Of a stretch of 40,120 nucleotides of DNA, positions 26,177-33,415 are shown piece by piece (the first letter of the stretch is position 1; each line of letters opens with the position of its first letter). Origin of the DNA: Rhizomicrobium sp. (GTDB taxonomy: Bacteria; Pseudomonadota; Alphaproteobacteria; Micropepsales; Micropepsaceae). Below the pieces are notes generated by a model that did no database searches, was not told where the DNA came from, and saw only the letters and a program-made list of their open reading frames with translations. The stretch covers positions 1-40,120 of the forward strand of contig JANWJQ010000077.1 in NCBI GenBank assembly GCA_025451875.1, read 5' to 3'. Position numbers and translations under genes: made by a program.

Positions 26177-27568
26177 ATGACCAAGACCCGCACCGAAACC
26201 GATACCTTCGGCCCCATCGAAGTGGACGCCTCCAAATATTGGGGCGCGCAGGCCGAACGCTCCTTGCACAATTTCAGGATCGGCTGGGAGAAGCAGCCCC
26301 TCTCCATCGTGCGGGCGCTGGGCATCGTCAAGCGCGCGGCCGCGGAAGTGAACATGAAGCTCGGCCATCTGGATCCGAAGATCGGCGAGACCATAGTCAA
26401 AGCCGCGCAGGAAGTGATCGACGGCAAGCTCGACGAACACTTCCCGCTGTCGGTTTGGCAGACGGGCTCCGGCACACAATCCAACATGAACACCAACGAG
26501 GTGATCTCGAACCGCGCCATCGAGATGCTGGGCGGCGAGATGGGATCGAAGAAGCCGGTCCATCCCAACGACCACGTGAACATGAGCCAGTCGTCCAACG
26601 ACACCTACCCGACGGCCATGCACATCGCCTGCGCGGAAGAGATCGAACATCACCTTCTCCCCGCGCTGAAGACGCTGCACAAGGCGCTCGACGACAAGGC
26701 GAAGGCGTGGAAGGCCATCATCAAGATCGGCCGCACCCACACGCAGGATGCGACGCCGATCACGCTGGGCCAGGAATTCTCCGGCTATGCGCAGCAGATC
26801 AAGAACGGTATCGAGCGCATCGAGCAGAGCATGCCCAAGCTGATGGAACTGGCGCAGGGCGGCACCGCCGTCGGCACCGGCCTCAACGCACCGGTCGGCT
26901 TCGACAAGATGGTCGCCGAGCGCATCGCCGCCATCACCGGCATGAAGTTCACCTCCGCGCCCAACAAGTTCGAAGCGCTGGCTGCGCATGACGCGATGGT
27001 GTTCAGCCACGGCGCGATCAATACGGTCGCGGCGTCCATGTTCAAGATCGCGCAGGACATCCGCTTCCTGGGATCGGGCCCGCGATCGGGCCTCGGCGAA
27101 CTGGCACTACCCGAGAACGAACCCGGCTCCTCCATCATGCCGGGCAAGGTGAATCCGACGCAGTGCGAAGCCGTCACGCAGGTCTGCACGCGCATCTTCG
27201 GCAACCATGCGACGATCACCTTCGCCGATAGCCAGGGCAATTTCGAACTCAACGTCTACAATCCCGTGATGGCTTATACGTTCCTGCAGAGCGTGCGCCT
27301 GATGGCGGACAGTGCGGTGAGCTTCACCGAGCATTGCGTCGTCGGCATCGAGCCGCGCCTCGACAACATCAAGTCCGGCTTGAACCGATCGCTGATGCTG
27401 GTGACGGCGCTCGCGCCCAAGATCGGCTATGACGCCGCCGCCAAGATCGCCAAGACTGCGCACAAGAACGGCACGACGTTGAAGGAAGAAGCGGTCGGTG
27501 GCGGTTATGTCACTGCGGAAGAGTTCGACAAGATCGTCCGCCCCGAAGACATGATCGCGCCGAAGTGA
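26177..27568 (+). CDS. fumC: Class II fumarate hydratase
   Basis: A 463-residue iron-independent fumarase interconverting fumarate and malate in the TCA cycle. It has the three family regions: [15 protein letters not shown] (about 97-110), the [10 protein letters not shown] segment with catalytic His188, and the mobile loop [11 protein letters not shown] (317-327) with the catalytic Ser318. [19 protein letters not shown] is also typical. No strong ribosome binding site precedes the ATG. The next gene starts on a GTG that overlaps the fumC stop (GTGA), so the two are translationally coupled. Confidence 0.97.
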   Translation: MTKTRTETDTFGPIEVDASKYWGAQAERSLHNFRIGWEKQPLSIVRALGIVKRAAAEVNMKLGHLDPKIGETIVKAAQEVIDGKLDEHFPLSVWQTGSGTQSNMNTNEVISNRAIEMLGGEMGSKKPVHPNDHVNMSQSSNDTYPTAMHIACAEEIEHHLLPALKTLHKALDDKAKAWKAIIKIGRTHTQDATPITLGQEFSGYAQQIKNGIERIEQSMPKLMELAQGGTAVGTGLNAPVGFDKMVAERIAAITGMKFTSAPNKFEALAAHDAMVFSHGAINTVAASMFKIAQDIRFLGSGPRSGLGELALPENEPGSSIMPGKVNPTQCEAVTQVCTRIFGNHATITFADSQGNFELNVYNPVMAYTFLQSVRLMADSAVSFTEHCVVGIEPRLDNIKSGLNRSLMLVTALAPKIGYDAAAKIAKTAHKNGTTLKEEAVGGGYVTAEEFDKIVRPEDMIAPK

Positions 27569-28305
27569 AACTCGGCAACCGCCGCCTCCATCCTGACAAG
27601 GGTGACTCCTCGCTCGTCATCGAGCAGAACAACGTCAGCGGACGTGTGTCCTATTGGTATGGCGGCGCGCATCAGAGCGTGGCCGACGCCCATGGCATCA
27701 GCCTCGCCGATTATATCCACGCGATTTACTGGTTCCTGCGCCAGACCCGCGCACACAATGTGCTGATGATCGGCTGCGGCGGCGGCACGCTTGCCACCAT
27801 GCTGAACCGCGACGGCATCAAGGTGACGGTGGTGGACATCGATGCGCGCAGCATCGAACTGGCAAAGCGCTACTTCAACCTGCCCGATACCGTGACCACC
27901 CATGTCGCCGACGGCGCAGAATTCCTGCGCCGCACGCGCGGCCGCTACGACGCCATCGTGCTGGACGCCTACAATGGCGGCGATTTTCCCGACGTGTTCA
28001 AGAAAGCATCCTATCTGGCCACGGTGAAAGCGCATCTGTCCGGCGCCAACGCGATCTATCTCGAGAACATGCTGGTGGATGACGACGACGATCGCGCGCC
28101 GGACAATCGTGCGCGCCTGCTGCAGCAGGTCTGGCCGGATGTGCGGCTGCTGGATTGCGACGGCTGGGTGGATCGAAACGCCGTGATCGCCGCCGGCGCG
28201 GTGCGCGGCTTGCGCAAGCCCAAGCTGCTCCTCCGCCCGGCGCGCGGCGTGCGGAAACTGGAGCGCGAACTGGACTCGCTGACCTTCCGCCGACTGCGGT
28301 CTTAA
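27565..28305 (+). CDS. Spermidine-synthase-like methyltransferase-fold protein
   Basis: A 246-residue protein of the spermine/spermidine synthase group. The Rossmann core is visible: [16 protein letters not shown] (SAM/dcSAM-binding loop), [17 protein letters not shown] with the acidic ribose-binding residue, [10 protein letters not shown] and [17 protein letters not shown]. Upstream, [16 protein letters not shown] looks like the family N-terminal strands. True aminopropyltransferase activity is uncertain because many such proteins are of unknown function. It starts with GTG overlapping the fumC stop. The RHH gene follows after four bases. Confidence 0.8.
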   Translation: MKLGNRRLHPDKGDSSLVIEQNNVSGRVSYWYGGAHQSVADAHGISLADYIHAIYWFLRQTRAHNVLMIGCGGGTLATMLNRDGIKVTVVDIDARSIELAKRYFNLPDTVTTHVADGAEFLRRTRGRYDAIVLDAYNGGDFPDVFKKASYLATVKAHLSGANAIYLENMLVDDDDDRAPDNRARLLQQVWPDVRLLDCDGWVDRNAVIAAGAVRGLRKPKLLLRPARGVRKLERELDSLTFRRLRS

Positions 28306-28309
28306 GCCG

Positions 28310-28519
28310 ATGCTGAAGAAGAAGTCGTTCTCGCTCTCCGGCCACCGCACATCAGTCGCGCTGGAAGCGGAGTTCTGGGCCGTGCTGGAGCGCGAGGCCG
28401 CCACCGCGAAGCAAAGCCTCGCCGGATTGGTGGCGGATATCGACAAGAAACGCGGAACCCGGCCTTTGGCGAGCGCCTTGCGTCTTGCCGCGCTGGCAGC
28501 CGCCGCGCACCGGCACTAA
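28310..28519 (+). CDS. Ribbon-helix-helix domain protein, 69 aa
   Basis: A 69-residue protein with the pattern of a ribbon-helix-helix DNA-binding domain: a short strand (KKSFSLSGHRTSVAL), helix one (EAEFWAVLEREAATA) and helix two (SLAGLVADIDKKRG), then a basic/Ala-rich C-terminal helix ending in HRH. Proteins like this sit near fumC and a DUF4169 gene in other alphaproteobacteria; their targets are unknown to me. Directly after its stop lie phased CTGACA repeats (28524-28565) that could be its operator. It is probably co-transcribed with the gene at 27565. Confidence 0.8.
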   Translation: MLKKKSFSLSGHRTSVALEAEFWAVLEREAATAKQSLAGLVADIDKKRGTRPLASALRLAALAAAAHRH

Positions 28520-28523
28520 ACTA

Positions 28524-28565
28524 CTGACAAGCCCTGACAGGCTGCTGACATGATGCTGTCAGCAG
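28524..28565. promoter_or_regulatory. Phased CTGACA repeats with inverted partner, candidate operator
   Basis: CTGACA occurs at 28524, 28534 and 28545 and its inverse TGTCAG at 28557, spaced 10, 11 and 12 bases, about one helical turn each. The last two lie inside a perfect 9-bp inverted repeat, CTGCTGACA / TGTCAGCAG (28542-28565, 6-base loop). The array lies between the RHH gene and the GST gene. RHH proteins typically bind such short tandem sites as adjoining dimers. The link to the RHH protein is inference. Confidence 0.45.
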
Positions 28566-28603
28566 GTGCGCGGTATAAACGGGGGACAAATGGAGAGGCC
28601 AAC

Positions 28604-29209
28604 ATGATCACGCTGTTTCACCGCCCCAAGACCCGCTCGTCGCGCTTCATCTTCCTGCTGGAAGAACTCGGCGCACCTTATGAGATCCAGGAAGTCACGA
28701 TCCGCAGTTCGGACGGCAGCGGCGCGGTCGATGCCGCCAATCCGCATCCGCATGGCAAGGTGCCTGCGATCCGCGACAACGAGACCGGCGACGTCGTCTA
28801 TGAATCCCCTGCCATCGCGCTTTATCTCACCGACAAATTCCCCAAGGCCGGCATTGGCCCCACCGTGGGCCAGAAGGGCCGGGGCGCTTACCTATCATGG
28901 CTCGCTTATTACGGCAGCGTTCTGGAGCCGTCATTCGTCTCGAAATTCCTGAACACGCCGGTGCCGCGCGGCACAGCTGGTTGGGTCGTGGTGGAAGAGG
29001 CGATGGAGCATGTCATCTCTACGCTGTCGAAGCACAAATGGCTGCTGGAAGAAGGTTTCTCGTCGCTGGACGTTCTCTACGGCACCACCTTCGCCATGTT
29101 CGGCGCCTCGCCGATGATGCCGAAATCCGAAGTGATCGATCTTTATGTGAAGCACGTCACCGGGCGCCCGGCCTATGCGCAGGCGCAGGCGAAAGACGGT
29201 GTCCGCTAG
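28604..29209 (+). CDS. Glutathione S-transferase family protein
   Basis: A 201-residue cytosolic GST. The N-terminal thioredoxin-like domain (about 1-80) has TLFHRPKTRSSRFIFLLEELG with a catalytic-region Ser/Arg cluster and the glutathione-binding KVPAIRDNETGDVVYESPAI (cis-Pro and Glu-Ser). The C-terminal helical domain follows. Substrate is unknown. The ATG at 28604 has a GGAGAGG site. It separates the RHH gene from the DUF4169 gene, which I recall as neighbours elsewhere, so it may be an insertion into that cluster. Confidence 0.92.
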   Translation: MITLFHRPKTRSSRFIFLLEELGAPYEIQEVTIRSSDGSGAVDAANPHPHGKVPAIRDNETGDVVYESPAIALYLTDKFPKAGIGPTVGQKGRGAYLSWLAYYGSVLEPSFVSKFLNTPVPRGTAGWVVVEEAMEHVISTLSKHKWLLEEGFSSLDVLYGTTFAMFGASPMMPKSEVIDLYVKHVTGRPAYAQAQAKDGVR

Positions 29210-29211
29210 TC

Positions 29212-29388
29212 ATGGCGGAGATCGTCAATCTCCGGCGCGTGAAAAAGGCGAAGGCCCGCGCGGAGAAATCCGCGCTGGCCGACGCCAACCGCGCCAAGCA
29301 CGGCACAGCAAAGCCCGTGCGCGATCTCGCCAAGGCGCGGGACGAGAAGGCGGCGCGCGATCTGGATCAACAGAAGCTGGACGACTGA
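29212..29388 (+). CDS. DUF4169 family protein, 58 aa
   Basis: A 58-residue, highly charged protein beginning MAEIVNLRRVKKAKARAEK and continuing with Lys/Arg/Ala/Asp-rich helix, as in the DUF4169 family of alphaproteobacteria. Function is unknown. It starts two bases after the GST stop, so it depends on transcription from upstream. It is normally found with fumC, sspB and the RHH gene. A palindromic repeat doublet begins directly after its stop. Confidence 0.85.
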   Translation: MAEIVNLRRVKKAKARAEKSALADANRAKHGTAKPVRDLAKARDEKAARDLDQQKLDD

Positions 29389-29389
29389 C

Positions 29390-29556
29390 TTTCCTCCCCT
29401 GCGTAGCGGGGGAGGGTTCGTAGCGACAGCAAACCGCGCGACGACAGTCGCGCGAGACGGAGGGGGTGTGGCAGTATCTCAGAATGAGTTCTGACAGCAC
29501 CGCCTCCCCCTCCACCGCTTCGCGGTCCCCCTCCCCCGCTTCGCAGGGGAGGAAAA
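29390..29556. repeat. Palindromic GC-rich repeat doublet overlapping a CoA-transferase start
   Basis: Two inverted copies of a GC-rich palindromic element. Copy A is about 29390-29470: hairpin CCTCCCCTGC / GCGGGGGAGG at its left end, then CGCGCGACGACAGTCGCGCG, then GGAGGGGGTG. Copy B is about 29501-29556: CCTCCCCCTCC, an ACCGCTTCGCGGT hairpin, then CCTCCCCCG / GGGGAGG. The outer 25 bases are near-perfect inverted repeats. It is the same general design as 9725-9843. Copy B is translated as residues 6-24 of the next protein. Confidence 0.8.
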
Positions 29557-30716
29557 CAGGCCCCTTCGCCGGACTTCTCGTTCTCGATCTCACCCGCGTG
29601 CTCGCGGGGCCCTATGCCGCGCTGATGCTGGGCGAGATGGGCGCACGCATCGTCAAGATCGAGCCGCCGGTGAAAGGCGATGACAGCCGCCATATCGGCC
29701 CCTTCGTGAAGACCAAGACCGGCAAGGTGAAGTCCGGCTATTTCATGAGCGTGAACCGCGGCAAGCAATCCATCGCGCTCGACCTGAAAGCCGATGCCGA
29801 CCGCAAGATCTTCGAAGCCTTGCTCTCCCGCGCCGACGTGCTGATCGAGAATTATCGCGGCGGCACGATGGAAAAGCTCGGTTACGGATATGGCGCGCTG
29901 AAAGACAAATATCCGAAGCTGATCTACGCCGCCGTTTCCGGCTTCGGCCACACCGGGCCTTATTCGCATCGCCCCGCTTACGACATGGTCGCGCAGGCGA
30001 TGGGCGGCGTGATGAGCCTCACCGGCCATCCCGGCGGCCCGCCCACGCGCGTGGGCACATCCACCGGCGACATCACCGCCGCGTTGTTCGCCACCATTGG
30101 CATCACGACGGCGCTCTATGACCGCGAGAAAACGGGGCGCGGCCAGAAAGTTGATGTCGCGATGCTGGATAGCCAGGTTGCCGTTCTGGAGAACGCGATC
30201 TCGCGTTATGTCGCCACGGGAGATGTGCCGGGCAAGCTCGGCTCGCGCCATCCCTCCATAGCGCCCTTCGCCGCTTTCGCCACCGCTGACGGCCATATCG
30301 CCATCGCCGCGGGCAATGACGACATCTGGGCGCGCGTCTGCAAAGTGATGGGCCGCGATGAGCTTGCGCGCGATCCGCGCTTCCTTACCAATCCTCTGCG
30401 CGTGAGCCATGTGGATGAGATGGCCGCGGAGATGGAAAAATCGCTCGCCGCAATGCCATCAAAGAAATGGCTCGCCGCCCTGGAAGCCGAAGGCGTGCCG
30501 TCCGGCCCTATCAACACCGTCGCCGACGTGATGACCGATCCGCAGGTCTTGTCACGCAACATGATCATCGAAACGCTCGATCCCGACCTCGGACCTATCA
30601 AGATGCAAGGTAATCCGGTGAAGCTGTCCGCGCATGACGATCCAAAGACGCGCGATGCGGCCCCGGACCTGGATTCGGATCGTGCGGCGATCCTGAAAGA
30701 GTTCGGGCTCGAATGA
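29484..30716 (+). CDS. CaiB/BaiF family CoA-transferase (class III)
   Basis: A 410-residue class III CoA-transferase, moving CoA between carboxylic acids. The fold begins at about residue 27 (PFAGLLVLDLTRVLAGPYAA), with KIEPPVKGDDSR, NRGKQSIALDLK, SGFGHTGPYSHRPAYDMVAQAMGG, and the catalytic Asp at about 229 in GQKVDVAMLDS. Substrate is not evident. The first 25 residues (Ser/Thr/Pro-rich) come from the palindromic repeat and have no counterpart in the family. The start is ATG 29484 or in-frame GTG 29466; neither has a well-spaced ribosome binding site. The next gene overlaps by four bases. Confidence 0.92.
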   Translation: MSSDSTASPSTASRSPSPASQGRKTGPFAGLLVLDLTRVLAGPYAALMLGEMGARIVKIEPPVKGDDSRHIGPFVKTKTGKVKSGYFMSVNRGKQSIALDLKADADRKIFEALLSRADVLIENYRGGTMEKLGYGYGALKDKYPKLIYAAVSGFGHTGPYSHRPAYDMVAQAMGGVMSLTGHPGGPPTRVGTSTGDITAALFATIGITTALYDREKTGRGQKVDVAMLDSQVAVLENAISRYVATGDVPGKLGSRHPSIAPFAAFATADGHIAIAAGNDDIWARVCKVMGRDELARDPRFLTNPLRVSHVDEMAAEMEKSLAAMPSKKWLAALEAEGVPSGPINTVADVMTDPQVLSRNMIIETLDPDLGPIKMQGNPVKLSAHDDPKTRDAAPDLDSDRAAILKEFGLE

Positions 30717-31204
30717 CCACCGCCGGAACGTTGCACATGATCTGCGGGAAGATCGCCGCGGGAAAATCCACGCTGCCGGCGACTCTCGCAAAATTATCCA
30801 ACACGATTGTTTTAAGCGAAGATGTATGGCTGTCCGGTCTCTACCGCGATGAGATGAAAACGGTCGCGGACTATATGCGCTGCTCCGCCAAGCTTCGCGC
30901 CGTGATCGGCCCGCATATTGCGCAGCTTCTTCGCACGGGCCTGTCGGTCGTTCTGGATTTTCCGGCGAACACCCTGCTCACGCGCGCCTGGATGCGCGAG
31001 ATCATCCAGCATGCTGGCGCGGATCATCAATTGCACTATCTGGATGTTCCCGATGAGGTTTGCCGGGCGCGTCTGCGCGCACGCAATGCGTCCGGCACGC
31101 ACGAATTTGCGGCAACCGACGCGGAATTCGATCTGATCACCAGCTATTTCGTCGTGCCCACCGAAGCCGAAGGCTTCAACGTGATTGTGCACAAACCGGG
31201 TTAG
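30713..31204 (+). CDS. Small AAA/zeta-type P-loop kinase
   Basis: A 163-residue single-domain P-loop protein. Walker A is CGKIAAGKST (about 11-20). A catalytic-type Asp/Glu region (VLSEDVWLSGLY) and a lid with LDVPDEVCRARLRARN follow, as in small kinases related to zeta toxins, chloramphenicol phosphotransferase and gluconate kinase. Its substrate is unknown and there is no antitoxin-like gene beside it. It starts on the ATGA overlap with the CoA-transferase stop. Its stop overlaps that of the convergent TPM gene by three bases. Confidence 0.82.
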   Translation: MTTAGTLHMICGKIAAGKSTLPATLAKLSNTIVLSEDVWLSGLYRDEMKTVADYMRCSAKLRAVIGPHIAQLLRTGLSVVLDFPANTLLTRAWMREIIQHAGADHQLHYLDVPDEVCRARLRARNASGTHEFAATDAEFDLITSYFVVPTEAEGFNVIVHKPG

Positions 31205-31890
31205 CGGTCTTCGATCAGCGTGTCCGGCAACCGGTTTTCATGCGCCGCGCCCGGCGGGAAATGTTTCGCAAGTTCGTCGCCGCAGATGCCAATAGCGGCG
31301 ACAAATCCTTCGCCCGCCTGATCGCGGCCAAGCGCGTTGCTTAGAGCAGAAGCCGCTTTGTGCCATGTCGCGCTGTCGCAGGCTTTGCCGGCGGTCTCGC
31401 TGACCACGATCTCCACCATGCGGTCGAAGCGCGAGACATAGATCATCACATAGGCGCTTTCTGCCAATCGCGCGACCAACGTGGCGAAATGATGCCGCGC
31501 CATGCGCCGTACGCGATGGCGCTTCACGAAAGAAGGCGTCATCAGGCGCCGAACCGCCGGAATCGAGACAACCAAGGCGACAACCGCAAACAGGATTGCC
31601 TGCGCAATCGCGTAAGAGCCTAACGCCAGAAGAACTTCACGCGCCGCGCCGGTGGATTGCGCCGCCGCCCATCCCGAAACTATTTCCCGCAACGCCAGCG
31701 GCCGAAAACCGAATAGCAGCGCCAAAGGCGGCAGCACCAGCGCCGCCAGCGCGGCCCAGGCCAGCGGCAGCTCGCGATAATCCGATGCTTCCTCGGTGAG
31801 CACGCAGCAGATTTCGCCGGAGGTTTTCGTTTCGGCCTGTGCCGCCGCCTCTGCGACGCGCTGCCGGTCTTCGGGTGAGAGTGTCACCAT
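31201..31890 (-). CDS. TPM-domain membrane protein
   Basis: A 229-residue protein of the TPM-fold type. The N-terminal part (SPEDRQRVAEAAAQAETKTSGEICCVL) opens the domain. Hydrophobic segments at about 43-62 and 90-125 form membrane helices. The C-terminal part (SAYVMIYVSRFDRMVEIVVSE, AGEGFVAAIGICGDELAKHFPPG) completes the domain, ending near NRLPDTLIE, a typical tail. Function is unknown. It starts seven bases inside the upstream TPM gene, completing a lemA-TPM-TPM operon. Confidence 0.82.
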   Translation of the reverse strand: MVTLSPEDRQRVAEAAAQAETKTSGEICCVLTEEASDYRELPLAWAALAALVLPPLALLFGFRPLALREIVSGWAAAQSTGAAREVLLALGSYAIAQAILFAVVALVVSIPAVRRLMTPSFVKRHRVRRMARHHFATLVARLAESAYVMIYVSRFDRMVEIVVSETAGKACDSATWHKAASALSNALGRDQAGEGFVAAIGICGDELAKHFPPGAAHENRLPDTLIEDR

Positions 31891-32666
31891 GAGCCGGACG
31901 AGCCTCCGCCGCCAAACCCACCGCCGCCGCCGCTGAAGCCGCCGCCGCCACCGAAGCCGCCACCGCCGCCCCAGCCACCACGTCCGCCGCCGCCCATGCT
32001 ACCCAGAATGATCCACGGCAACGCACCCATACCCCCGCCGCCGCCACGGCGGAAAATGCTGAACACGACGATCATGATGACGATGAAGACGAAGATCGCG
32101 GTGAAGGGATCGCCGGAACCCTGATCCTTCGCCTGTTTTTCCGCCTGCGCCACGCGCGCCTTCGCGGCCGGTGCATCCAGCAGCAATTGCTGCAGGATAG
32201 CATCGGTGCCCGCGACGACCCCGCCCTGCATGTCGCCGGATTTGAACTTCGGCAGCACTTGCGTGTTCAGGATCACGCTGGAAAGCGCATCCGTCAGCAC
32301 CGGTTCAAGGCCGTAGCCAACTTCGATGCGCACACGCCGTTCGTTCGGCGCGATGATGAAGAGTGCGCCGTTGTTCAGTTTCTTCTGCCCGATGCCCCAG
32401 GCGCGGCCAAGCTGATAACCGTAATCCTCGATCTCATAGCCTTGCAGAGACGGCAGCGTGACGACGACAAGCTGCCGCGAGGTTCGTTGTTCAAGGTCGG
32501 CAAGCTTCTGTGTCAGCTGCGCCTGCACATCCGGCGACAGGATATGCGCATCGTCAACCACCCGCCCGGTGAGCGCAGGGAAGGTCGGCGCGGCAAACGC
32601 CGCCCCCGCAAAGGCGAAGACAATCGCCAATGCGAGCGCGGCGCGCTTGAACAAGTTTTGTGTCAT
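31884..32666 (-). CDS. TPM-domain protein with Gly-rich tail (YgcG-like)
   Basis: A 260-residue exported, membrane-anchored protein. A signal peptide (about 1-25) precedes the TPM domain (FPALTGRVVDDAHILSPDVQ, RQLVVVTLPSLQGYEIEDYG, GIGQKKLNNGALFIIAPNER, RIEVGYGLEPVLTDA). A transmembrane helix lies at about 187-205, then a very Gly-rich cytoplasmic tail ending SSGSW. This matches YgcG-type proteins. Some TPM proteins are reported as phosphatases or in photosystem repair; the role here is unknown. Its ATG overlaps the lemA stop by one base (TGATG). Confidence 0.88.
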   Translation of the reverse strand: MTQNLFKRAALALAIVFAFAGAAFAAPTFPALTGRVVDDAHILSPDVQAQLTQKLADLEQRTSRQLVVVTLPSLQGYEIEDYGYQLGRAWGIGQKKLNNGALFIIAPNERRVRIEVGYGLEPVLTDALSSVILNTQVLPKFKSGDMQGGVVAGTDAILQQLLLDAPAAKARVAQAEKQAKDQGSGDPFTAIFVFIVIMIVVFSIFRRGGGGGMGALPWIILGSMGGGGRGGWGGGGGFGGGGGFSGGGGGFGGGGSSGSW

Positions 32667-33286
32667 CAGGGCTGCTGCGGCGGGAAGCTGACCTTCGGCG
32701 CGGATTGCGCGGACGCCGTTGCCGCGAAGGGCAATGCCTCCTTCTGGCCGCTATAGATCGTCTTCGCCCAGATCACGGTCGGGAAGGTGCGCAAGGTCGT
32801 ATTGTACTGGCGCACGGCCTCGTTGTAATCGCGCCGCGCGATGGCGATGCGGTTCTCCGTGCCTTCGAGCTGCGACTGCAACGCCAGGAAGTTCTGGTTC
32901 GATTTCAGGTCCGGATAATTCTCGGTGATCGCGAGCAGCCGTCCCAGCACGCCGGACAGCTGGTTCTGCGCCGCCTGGTATTTCTGGAACTCTTCCGGAT
33001 TGGTGATGGTGGAGGCATCGACCTTCACTTGAGTCGCGCTGGCACGTGCCTTGGTCACGTCCACCAGCACCGCCTTCTCCTGCTGGGCATAGCCCTGCAC
33101 CGTGGCGACGAGGTTGGGAACGAGATCGGCGCGGCGTTGATACTGGTTCTGTACGTCGCCCCAAGCCGCCTTCACCTGCTCATCCTTGGTGGGAATGTCG
33201 TTGATGCCGCAACCCGCCAGATAGGCCGGCAATACCAGCACCAGCAGCGCGCGCGCCCATTTGTTGCGTCCAATTGCGAGATTCAT
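32666..33286 (-). CDS. LemA family protein
   Basis: A 206-residue membrane-associated helical protein. The N-terminus has a hydrophobic segment ending in a lipobox-like LPAYLAGC, so it may be a lipoprotein. The LemA core follows: AWGDVQNQYQRRADLVPNLV, TKARA, QLSGVLGRLLAITENYPDLK and NRIAIARRDYNEAVRQYNTTLRTFP. LemA genes are usually next to TPM genes, as here, which implies joint function in the envelope. I preferred ATG 33286 because the signal segment starts there; a GGAGGGGAA purine run lies upstream. Confidence 0.92.
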   Translation of the reverse strand: MNLAIGRNKWARALLVLVLPAYLAGCGINDIPTKDEQVKAAWGDVQNQYQRRADLVPNLVATVQGYAQQEKAVLVDVTKARASATQVKVDASTITNPEEFQKYQAAQNQLSGVLGRLLAITENYPDLKSNQNFLALQSQLEGTENRIAIARRDYNEAVRQYNTTLRTFPTVIWAKTIYSGQKEALPFAATASAQSAPKVSFPPQQP

Positions 33287-33415
33287 GGATGTGTTCCCCT
33301 CCAAGGGTGGCCTCTCAGCTGCCACCATATAGGGATTCCGTGACAGGCGCGCAGGGGGTGAATTTCACCCCGGCACGGCTTACATTGCCCAAATGCCTTC
33401 AGAATCGATCAACCC

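Noticed and set aside
28524..28565. CRISPR-like array
   Set aside because: Repeats are only six bases long with 4-6 base spacers and there are no cas genes; operator-like phasing explains them better.
29390..29556. Insertion sequence with terminal inverted repeats
   Set aside because: The inverted ends enclose only about 110 bases with no transposase, and no clear target duplication is visible; it is a palindromic repeat doublet.
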